Source of the DNA: Symsagittifera roscoffensis | Lineage: Eukaryota; Xenacoelomorpha; Acoela; Convolutidae | DNA length: 64,000 nucleotides | Reading direction: 5' to 3' | Assembly (NCBI RefSeq): GCF_963678635.1 | Contig: NC_087066.1 | Location: 10,692,723-10,756,722, forward strand | Shown here: positions 56,179 to 64,000 of the stretch, piece after piece | Numbering within the stretch: the stretch's first letter is position 1 | Layout: each line of letters opens with the position of its first letter | Position numbers and translations under genes: made by a program | The notes under the pieces: model-generated | The model's input: only the letters and a program-made list of their open reading frames with translations | Told to the model about the DNA's origin: nothing | Database searches by the model: none

Positions 56179-56829
56179 GTAGGTATGTTCACAAGATTGG
56201 CTCATTTTCAATTCCTATCGCCCTGTTATTTTTCCAATTTCAACTTACAAAATTATAGAGTCGCGGGATATACAAGCTGCAACTTTTTGATTTCAACGAG
56301 CAAATGAACGTGCTTTTTCTAAGTGTTTTTGTTTTGTCGTTTTTTATGCAACTTTTTTGAAAATAAACATTTACGTTACAAACATTTGTAAGGAGCTTGC
56401 TGGATCAAAACCTGAGAAGTCTTATTTTGAGGGTGTTAAATATTAAGTATATCATAAATAGTTTTAGACTAGTTTTTTGGTTCGGAAATATGCTCGCAAC
56501 CAATGCTACTAGTTCGAATTGATGAGCTCAATTTAGTTTCATTGCAAAACTGATTAGTTTGACTAATTTTTAATGACCACAATCAATAGATTTACCATCT
56601 CAGTGATTAAAACTACAGTCTCATGGGGATACAATGTTTGAGATAATGATCAAAATAAGTCAGCAAAAGAACTTTTCTGGCAATAGTTAGGAAACATGAC
56701 TGCTCCATACTATGCTTAGAATTATAATATTCATTAATTTGTGACTACAATTTTTAAACTTGTGGCTCTTTTTCCGCTGTCCCCGACATTTCAAGTTTTT
56801 GCATTTTCACAGTTGTCCGGGTTGACATG

Positions 56830-57110
56830 AAATGTTTACCATACTACTTAATTTTATGAAAAAAAGCTTATCATACTATTTCATATACAAAAAAAAGTAT
56901 TTTTCCATACTATAAAATATTATGGAAGCTTTTTTTGCCACTTTCTGGAATTAATGATAAGCATTCGTCATTCTTTTTATCACAAAAATTTTAATAAAAT
57001 AGCAAAAGCAATTTTTTGTTCTATGGAATTGTACGATCAGCATTTTTTCCATACTATGAAAGTGTATGATAAGCATTTTTTCCATAAACAAAAATACAAA
57101 AGCTTTTCGT
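56830..57110. repeat. TATGATAAGC-motif repeats in the intron
   Basis: Several copies of (G)TATGATAAGCATTTTTTCCATA and its complement, for example 56868-56885, 57027-57052 and 57067-57085. The same motif forms the outer arms of the foldback element at 57.8 and 61.7 kb, so these are probably solo or decayed ends of that family. Confidence 0.6.
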
Positions 57111-58369
57111 TTTGAATTTTTGTGTTTCATCTGAAACCAGAGTGTAACTGGCAGCAGTTACCACGCAGATAAACTGCGTTTGGTGATTTTAGCCATGTAA
57201 GTTAATTTTAACATTTTGACATGGAGTTATATACCAAAAATGTAAGTCTAAATAAAATTTTTAGTTAGTAATTTTTGGTGGTTAAGATAAAAAAGCCTGT
57301 TTTCTTTTTACAAATTTATCTCTATCTTAGCATATGAAACCAAAAACAAAAATCATAACTGTTTACAAAAAAAAGACACTTTTTTGTGATTTTTGGATTT
57401 TTTGGGTAAAAAATGCATCCGGGACTACGTTATAAACACAAAAAACAAAAAGTCAAATTTTGCAAGCACAATTTTTTTTCGTAAGGGATATTTGAGATTA
57501 AAAGCAAGTCTGCAACCAAAAAAGGGATTAAAATTGTTGGCTCTTTTCCAGTTCTCCCCTTTCAAATTCAATTTTGAAAAGTCTATTTAACGTTGTCATA
57601 ATGCAATCAAATTTGGCGCGGTGAACAAATCGACAATTCTGAACAGATTTGTTCTTTATACTTTACAGCGTAGCATCACGCATTTAGCCGCAATTACACG
57701 TAAATCAAACATAAAACTCGATATTTTTAAGGGGGAAACTGGGAAAAAGCCAACTTTTTGTACCTTCTTTAACCTCATTTGTAGGACAGAATGTTTTGAG
57801 AGAGATTTTTGAAAAAAAAATTAAACAAAAAGCTTATGATATAATTTTCATCCATGAAAATTGTATGATACGTTTTTTTCATCTAGTTTTTTTTTGATTT
57901 TCACATGACCAGAGAGCTTCGAATGAGCCATAATATTCATTAAAAAACTTTAAAACAGTTTTTAATTTTTAAGGTTCTTAGGAAAATAGCATGATTAGAA
58001 TTTTTTCCATAGCCGCTAGACGCTATTTATGAAAATATATAAGGGTTGTCCTTCTTTGGACCTCAACTTGGGTGTCTCACATGCTATAAGAACTAAATGA
58101 GTGATATTACGATGTAAGAAAAAAATTTTGTTTTTTCACCATGCAAAGTTTTTTTTGCAAGTGAAAATTACTTTTCAAACTTGAAATTTTAATGTTTAGC
58201 TATTAAGTGAGACACCCGGGTTGAGGTCCATAGAAGGAAAACCCATATCATACAATTTCAAACATGGCGTCTATGGAAAAAATTCGAATAATGCAATTTT
58301 CTTAAAAATTTAAAAACCTTTTTAAAGAGTTTTAAGGCAGATTATGGCTCATTTGAAGCTTTCTGGTCA

Positions 58370-58833
58370 AGTCCATGTCCAAGTGGGGCTTTTGCAGGAA
58401 ACATTGCCCATTGCCCGCCAAGATGTCCCTCCATTGGCCTTTGTCGCTCGCGGCTTCTTTGCTGATTTCGAACCATTCCTTTTCCCACTTCTTGTGTGTC
58501 ATGCGGGGGGGTTTGATGTGCTTTGAGAGTTTGTCTCGGATGATCTTTCGCCAAGTCTGCTTCACACCGCCGGGGTGGCCTTCGCCAGTTGTCTGCTTGC
58601 TCGAATTCTAAAGCTGCATTGGGGATTTCTCTTTGGTACATGCGGAGCACACGCCCCAGCCCCTTCAACCTTCGGCCTTGTATAGTTTTGGTCAGGGGTG
58701 TCAGCCTAGCTGTGTTCAACAGTTCAACCGTGGGGTAGTAGTCGTTCTTCTGTGCAAGATGTCTCGTAGGCATCTGTCCTCGAATGCCTGGATGAATTTC
58801 AGATCCGACTGTTTGGTTGGCCAGCTTTCGCAA
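58370..58833 (-). pseudogene. LINE carboxy-terminal domain
   Basis: Minus strand. KGLGRVLRMYQREIPNAALE, then a basic region, then, after a frame step, HKKWEKEWFEISKEAASDKG and QWRDILAGN. This is the (R)xxWxGHxxRM ... AxDRxxWRxxI pattern seen at the end of RTE/BovB-type proteins. It ends close to the 3' junction of the insertion. Confidence 0.65.
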
Positions 58834-60010
58834 CCGTAGAGTAGGACGCTCCGTACGCAGGCCATGTACAGGTTTTTTTTAGTGGTTTGTGGGATCTTCT
58901 TGGCGTTCCAGACGTTCTTCATGTTTTTGAAGCTGTCAGCTTCTTTCCCAACCCTTGATTTAATCTCCGGGGAGATGTTTCCATCAAGTTGATCAAGTTG
59001 AATTTTGCTGCCAAGATACTCGATTTTCTCCACTAATTCGATGTCCTCGCCGTCGACTTGAAACGTCTAGAATGGGTCTTGTGAACAAAACTTTGTCTTG
59101 CCGACGTTAATCTGGAGCCCAATGAGTGCTGCCTTCTCGGTGATTGTTGTTAGCAGTCTTTGCGCGTCTGGGCGGTTATCCTCAAGGCGGCAGATATCGT
59201 CTGCAAAATCGAGATCTGCGACTGACGTGTCGTCTAGCGCTATTCCGAGTCTTCCATTTTCAGCGTTTTGTTCAAGATCCAGTCTATAGTGAGGTTTAAA
59301 AGGAAAGAAAGGGGGTAGAATCGAGCCTTGTCTGACTCCTTTATGTTTTTTGAAACTTTTGGAAAGGGAGTTGTAAGCGCGGACTTGGCTATAAGTCTCT
59401 GAATACAAGGCTCTGAAGAGTTCAAATAGGTTCTCAGGGAGGCCAAGGTTTGAGCATACTCGCCAATTGCAGTTCCAATCTACGCTATCGTAGGCGGGTT
59501 TGAAATCACTGAAGATGAGGTTGGTGCAGCCTTTGAATTCCACTCGCCGTTCTACGATATGTCTGATGGCGAAGATTTGGTCCCTGCAACCTCTTTTCTT
59601 CTTGAAGCCGGCTTGGTTTAACCTGGCCTGAGACTCGTAGGCCGGTTCGAGTCTGTTCTTAACTACTGCTTCGAAACTTTGAATGCAATCAAGAGTAGCG
59701 AAATTTCCCTGTAGTTAGAACAGTTAGCTCGGTCGCTTTTTTTGAAGATGGGCGTGATCATAGCTGTTTTCCACTCTGCTGGGATGTCGTGCGTAGTCCA
59801 GATGGCCTTTATCAGTTCGGTGAGCTTCTCGAGCAGTGGGGGTCCTCCTTCTTCAAAAGTTCTGGGGGGATATTGTCAATTCCTCCGGCTTTGTTTGCTT
59901 TCAGTTTGTCTATTGCATCGCGGATTTCTTGCTTGGAGGGCTCTGCCGTGTCTACGCTAGAGAAGGGTTTAACCGTGCTCATGTGAGTTTACGCTGGTGC
60001 GGGTGTGATG
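58716..60010 (-). pseudogene. LINE reverse transcriptase
   Basis: Minus strand, with frame changes. SKQEIRDAIDKLKANKAGGI near 59945-59885 opens the domain. IPAEWKTAMITPIFKKSD near 59790-59740 and AGFKKKRGCRDQIFAIRHI near 59610-59555 are the fingers. The open frame 59543-59067 holds motif A FSDFKPAYDSVDW (FKPAYD in place of the usual FxxAFD), motif B GVRQGSILPPFF, and the catalytic FADDI near residue 112. The frame 59033-58716 carries YLGSKI and LLYGCESW, the thumb region. At least three frame breaks; the catalytic Asp pair itself is intact. Confidence 0.8.
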
Positions 60011-60015
60011 AGCAG

Positions 60016-61300
60016 TTATTCGAAGTGCATTACCCCGGTTTCTATCCTCTCGTTAGCGTCCGTCACGAGCTGCCCCTGTGAGTCTTTGATATTGTCGCTG
60101 AGCCCACTGGATTTACTGGAAAGTTGCTTAGCAATTGAGTGCACCTTTCTTGTATCACCGGTGTTATCCGCGTGGGTCATCTGTTCAGCCAATCCGTCGT
60201 AGAACGCCTTTCTGTCCTTTCGGACAGATTTCTTGACTTCTCGTCGTAGGAAGCCTTTTGTAGAGCCTTTGCGGGCACGGGCTCTCTTTTCGATCATCTG
60301 GAGGGTCTCGGTGCTGATCCACGGGTTTTTCTTGCGTTTTGCGGATCCTATGTTTTTTGCTGCCGCTGAGTGTATGTTGTCCTTCATTTGCGTCCACATC
60401 GCGTCCACGTTCCCCTTAGCTTCCGCCTTGTCAAACAGCTCATGGAGCTTCATTTTGTATGCGTTGGAGACTTTGTCCTCGCGGAGGTTGGCGATGTCAT
60501 ACTTGACGACGCGTAGCTGTTTTGTGTAGGACTTCAGTTTCAGCTGTATGGTGGAGACTACTGGTCTGTGGTCGCTGTCGGACTTGAGCTTTGGGATGTT
60601 GTCGATGTTTGTTATGGAGGAGCGCCATCGTCTTGAGTTGACAATGTGATCAACCTGGTTCCTCGTTTTTTGCTCGTTTAAAGTCCAAGTGTGGAGCGTA
60701 TGTCTCTTTTTGCGGAACGTCGTGCTGCTGACTACGAGGTTGTTCAGCAGGGAGAAGTTAGCAAGTCTTTCTTCATTTGAGTCCCATTGTCCAATTGAGA
60801 AGCGCCTGATGTTCTTTCCTTCTCCATCAGCCGGCTGGCCGATTTTGGCGTTGAAGTCGCCTCCGATCAGTAGGACGTCCTTCCGTGGGGCGTTGAGAAG
60901 AAGATCGTAGAGAGACACGTAGAACCGGTTTTTTCCTCCTCGTCGCTGTCCTCATGATTGTGAGCGATACTGGTTTTGCGTGGATTCTAAGCCTACAAAG
61001 TCTTGGCCCGCATGCTTGCCACTCCATGGTGTGTCCGATTAGCTTCGACCGTACTGTCACTGCGACACCATGCAGTCCTTTGTTCTCTTTGTGTCCTGAG
61101 CAGTAGAGTCGAAGCTAATCGGACACATCATGGAGTGGCAAGCATGCGGGCCAAGACTTTGTAGGCTTAGAATCCAGTCGGCTTCGTCACGTGTGTTGTG
61201 TAGGTTTTGTTTTGTGTCTCCAGTGATGCAGGTCTCCTGAATACAGGCAATATCGATCTTTTGGGAACTGAGGTCTTCGGATAGGACACCATACGGGGGG
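60016..61300 (-). pseudogene. LINE endonuclease and linker
   Basis: Minus strand. SSQKIDIACIQETCITGD near 61265-61215 is the IxxIQET block with a catalytic Glu. The following part is disturbed by an inverted duplication. GLHGVAVTVRSKLIGHTMEW near 61085-61025 resumes the domain. From 60918 an open frame of 300 codons holds LLIGGDFNAKIGQ (catalytic Asp/Asn), a tryptophan-rich middle (HTWTLNEQKTRNQVDHIV) and SDSDHRPVVST (the terminal Asp-His pair), then a basic helical linker into the reverse transcriptase. The first half is in other frames, so the protein is not intact. Confidence 0.75.
60982..61175. repeat. 68-bp inverted duplication inside the LINE endonuclease
   Basis: 60982-61049 and 61108-61175 are reverse complements with one mismatch (GGATTCTAAGCC ... 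AGCTTCGAC), around a 58-nt spacer. The 60982 arm reads in coding sense on the minus strand (GHTMEWQACGPRLCRL). The other arm is therefore an antisense copy replacing the original codons. Confidence 0.9.
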
Positions 61301-61731
61301 GGTTTCGCAGGGGTGATGGGGTTGGGGGAGGTTGGAATGGTTTTGCCGTCTTCGCTTGGTCACCTGGTGCGGCAGTGCCAGGTGTCCAAGTTACCGCTGG
61401 GCGCGTAGCTTTTGAATAATCCTTGTTTTGTGTTCTCATGCTTTCGTAGCTGAGTTCAACAGGGGTCGCTAGCCCCAAACCTCGGCTTTATAGGTCGAGG
61501 ACCGCGCCAGAGCCTAGTTAGTTCAGTAGCCTGCGCTGCTTATCCAGGGGGCAACACGTGGAGGTGAGGTTGGCTTGCTCTGCAAATCCGGGTAATCTAA
61601 GTCATGTGCAAATGAAAAAGCTTTCTGGTCATGTGCAAGTGAAAAAAAATGGATGGAAAAAAGCGTATCATACAATTTTCACGGATGAAATTTGTATGAT
61701 AAGCATTTTTTTTCAATTTTTTTGTCAATAA

Positions 61732-62918
61732 TTTCTCTAAGAAACCATTATCTCTTACTTAGATCACCCTTTCTTTCAAAATTGCTTAATGTCTGTTGGT
61801 AACTTGTTGAAACGAGTTGACAAAATATCATAGCTTCGGTTTAGTTTTTAGCCCATACGATTATCCTGAAGTTCGAAATCTGAATTTGCGTTTAAAAAGT
61901 CTTTATTGCGTTTAAAAAAAGTCTTTAGGGGCTTAACTTAAGTCTGTTAATACATTTTTTGAAAACGCATTTTTGAGATAGTTTTTGAAAATTGCAGTTT
62001 TTGGGATTTCTATTGGAAAATTACGTTTTTTCGGCGCGCTACCCTTCAAATTTAGTTTATTTTGATTAAAGCATTTTTAGAAAAGTTAAGGTTAATATCT
62101 TAACTGGCCTACTGGCCATATCCGTCGACTCACACCTAGGACTTTTAATTTCAACGCCCGATATCCTTAGACAGCCATAACTTTGTACGACTTCTTTCTT
62201 ATTTTTAACAATTCTTACATCATGCGGATACGTCGATGTATTCTTTGACCAAAGCTCAAAATACAAGCAACACACTTACGATGTCTTTAGAGCTTGTCTA
62301 TCCATTGACACAAGTCTCTGCCACGGAGCAGGCTCCACAACTGCAGTTATCTGCTTGAAGCGTCGTCGGCTCTTTTTCCTTTCCCCCACCTGCAAGTTTT
62401 TTAGAGTAAATTTTCTGTCGGATTGTTATAAAAAATGACATGCTCACTATTAAGGCCATGACAAACATATTTTGTCTTCATACTCAACCTTGTAAAACCA
62501 CTCGCTAAACCATGAAATCTATACTTGTGTGAGGTGGTGGGGGGGGGGGCAAGGAAAAAGAGCCGCGTCGGCTTTATATCGTTTTTGTTAACACAGCATC
62601 GCATGAGCATTACGTTGTTACATATCAAGGAAAGATTCGACGAACATATGTGCAAATCCGCCTGCGCAAAAAGGCACAACTCTCCAGACGATGAGCTGAA
62701 TACTAGTGTTCTCTTGTCTCGTCAACCTAATCTTCGCCGTGACCTTAACCTTCGCCACGGCGCGTTATGATGGTGGGGGTAGGGAGGATTGAAAGCCTGG
62801 TAGAAAATCGCTTTTTTGAACTATAAGATTGAATCAGTCCAAAAGTGTTATCAGGTGAAATTCCTCCAACTGATCTATTGATATGCTTGAATATGAATCT
62901 GTCTTATTTCTTTTCCAG
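61732..62918. other. Remaining intron of the AIG1-like gene
   Basis: No coding motif. A short G run lies at 62536-62547. Pyrimidine-rich sequence precedes the exon 2 acceptor. Confidence 0.5.
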
Positions 62919-63067
62919 ACAAACTGAACAAGTTCACGAACTGGAACTATGGCGTGTTGACGTTCTACTGGCTGTTGTGTACTGCAAATGACCATCTGCA
63001 GATAGAGTGGCTCTCCATCTATCTCCATGACCTTGCATTCGGAATCATACTCCCATGTAGTGTGGTG
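62919..63067 (+). CDS. AIG1/ADTRP (FAR-17a) family membrane hydrolase, exon 2
   Basis: The acceptor TTATTTCTTTTCCAG ends at 62918. The exon starts in phase 1 and completes Asp59, giving DKLNKFTNWNYGVLTFYWLL: the place of the family's WKFLTxxN-(hydrophobic) block. Thr65 sits where the catalytic Thr of human AIG1 lies. Residues about 66-80 form a membrane segment. After DHLQIEW, a second hydrophobic stretch begins (LHDLAFGIILPCSVV). The donor GTG|GTAGGTG follows at 63067 in phase 0 and the gene must continue beyond the window, where the catalytic His would be expected. The intron from exon 1 is 6,740 bp. Confidence 0.65.
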
Positions 63068-63480
63068 GTAGGTGAAAGATTAACCCAATATGCTTTCACG
63101 GCTGGCTCATTTTGTTAAATTTCCAGCTTTGATTTTTGCTGGAACAGAATTTAATAAATACAATAAAACAATCCCTAGTTCTAGAACAGTTTTGAATATA
63201 GCAACTGAAGAAAAATTGTGCATAAACTGACAATAATTTTTCTTTGAGACCCTCTAAGCAAATGTTTTTATTTGGTTTCGAAGTCGCATCAGCTTATATT
63301 CCGGTACCATTGTTTTTACCATCTGCACTAAACTTTCGCAACGGTGTGATATTTAAGGAAACAGTCGAGTTTAGCATATATATATCACAAAGAACAGTAA
63401 ATACTTACCCGCACCGAGCGCCCATGGATCATAATCAATTCTATTGTCATAATATGGTCAGCATCTATAAAATGACAAAA

Positions 63481-63577
63481 TAATCGATTATAATCCATTA
63501 AAAATGGATTATAATTCTAATATTTTTTATGCCAATAAAATCCATTATAATCGATTATAATCCATTATAATGGATTT
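63481..63577. repeat. ATTATAATC palindromic repeats
   Basis: Overlapping copies of CGATTATAATCCATT and AATGGATTATAAT form several inverted pairs, for example AATCCATT with AATGGATT at 63492-63511, and TCCATTATAATCGATTATAATCCATTATAATGGA-like symmetry at 63541-63574. Confidence 0.8.
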
Positions 63578-63775
63578 TTTCGAGGAGTTATTCATAAAAT
63601 TTACAATTTTGTTCAAAGTTATCTCATTTTCTGTTTAATGCAGCTGCTACGTATTACGTTTCATAAAATCTTACAGTTTAGAAAAAAATGTATACATTTT
63701 TTGTCTCTACTTTTTTGATTCATCGCAGTTTAACACTTCAATTTACTTTTTTTATTATTTTTTACCACAATGAAC

Positions 63776-63975
63776 ACCCCCCCCCCCCCCCCAGTTTACC
63801 ACCCCACCCCCTCCCAGTTAAGCTCCCCAGTTCCCCAGTTTACACCCCCTCAATTTACACACCTCCCCCCAGCTTATTTCCCCCTCCCCAGCTTATTCCC
63901 TCCCCCCCAAGCTTATCCCTCCCCCCAAGCTTATCCCCGCCCCCAGCTTATCCCCCCTCCTTGGTTTACCCCACC
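63776..63975. repeat. C-rich minisatellite
   Basis: A 15-base C run followed by imperfect 17-22 base units of the type CCCCAGCTTATCCCTCC or CCCCAGTTTACACC. The Pro-rich open frame here is an artefact. Confidence 0.9.
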
Positions 63976-64000
63976 GGGGTGGGGGGCTAAAAAAAAATTT

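Larger units (their letters stand above)
58370..61617 (-). mobile_element. RTE-like LINE, 3.25 kb, with 14-bp target duplication
   Basis: Flanked by AAGCTTTCTGGTCA at 58356-58369 and 61618-61631. Minus orientation. It contains an apurinic-type endonuclease, a reverse transcriptase and a carboxy-terminal domain ending right at the 3' junction. There is no poly(A) tail. At the 5' junction GTCATGTGCAAATGAAA (61601-61617) nearly repeats the target sequence just downstream (61629-61645). The GC content and CpG are visibly higher than the surroundings, suggesting a younger insertion. Domain order and the 'GGDFNAKIG ... SDHRPV' endonuclease style fit the RTE clade. Confidence 0.8.
57811..61731. mobile_element. 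Long foldback element, interrupted by a LINE
   Basis: Arm 1 is 57811-58080. Arm 2 is 58207-58369 continued at 61632-61731 once the LINE is taken out. The arms are reverse complements with few mismatches (for example ATTTTTTCCATAGCCGC versus ATTTTTTCCATAGACGC, and GGACCTCAACTTGGGTGTCTC versus GGACCTCAACCCGGGTGTCTC), around a 126-nt spacer. The uninterrupted element would be about 0.66 kb with no coding capacity. The outer arms carry TATGATAAGC motifs. Confidence 0.75.

Noticed and set aside
56004-56258. Reading exon 1 on as an 84-residue single-exon protein
   Set aside because: The frame past 56178 loses family similarity, while a donor at 56178 joins exon 2 in phase.
58342-60529. Plus-strand frames of 60-98 codons in the LINE region
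   Set aside because: Complements of the minus-strand LINE proteins, which show catalytic motifs.
63688-63990. Proline-rich 100-codon frame
   Set aside because: Translation of the C-rich minisatellite; no start context or partner exon.

Overview
This window looks like repeat-rich, AT-rich nuclear DNA of an invertebrate animal. It has spliced rather than compact coding sequence, retroelements of four classes (LTR, Penelope-like, RTE-like and Jockey/CR1-like LINE), small inverted-repeat DNA elements, a tRNA-derived SINE, and long micro- and minisatellites. I see no operons, no ribosome-binding-site-led genes and no CRISPR array. I cannot name the species. Nearly all coding sequence is transposon-derived and broken.

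1-2.5 kb: remains of an unrecognised protein ('family U'), with a second diverged copy at 47.8-48.8 kb. 2.5-18.4 kb: an LTR retrotransposon in minus orientation, delimited by two long direct repeats, a 4-bp target duplication (GTGA), a primer-binding site and a polypurine tract. Its interior holds Gag and aspartic protease in three tandem copies and no recognisable reverse transcriptase. 18.4-19.7 kb: no gene, but three strong hairpins or palindromes. 19.7-21.3 kb: a Penelope-like reverse transcriptase remnant (minus) running into a decayed PHD-like finger. 22.4-25.0 kb: a decayed LINE (plus) with ORF1 zinc motif, endonuclease and reverse transcriptase. 25.4-25.9 kb: a tetranucleotide array.

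26.6-33.5 kb: a diverged direct repeat pair, each copy carrying a small GGGGCGGAT-ended inverted-repeat element, with a second LINE reverse transcriptase remnant (29.3-30.3 kb) between them. 33.5-38.7 kb: unassigned, with a CT/CA microsatellite and a tRNA-derived SINE. 38.7-44.0 kb: a decayed Ty3/Gypsy gag-pro-pol (minus) that has lost its reverse transcriptase catalytic core. 45.9-48.8 kb: degenerate short repeats and family U copy 2. 50.7-55.1 kb: an intact-ended small inverted-repeat element, two related GTCGC minisatellites and another element fragment.

56.0-63.1 kb holds the only convincing host gene: two exons, joining in phase, of an AIG1/ADTRP (FAR-17a) family membrane hydrolase, continuing past the right edge. 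Its 6.7-kb intron carries a long foldback element that was itself interrupted by a 3.25-kb RTE-like LINE with a 14-bp target duplication. The window ends in AT-rich palindromes and a C-rich minisatellite.

The most unusual items are the Gag-protease element with triplicated interior and an in-frame UAG between Gag and protease, the unknown family U, and the nested foldback/LINE structure in the AIG1-like intron. All identities come from reading translations by eye; no database or alignment was run.
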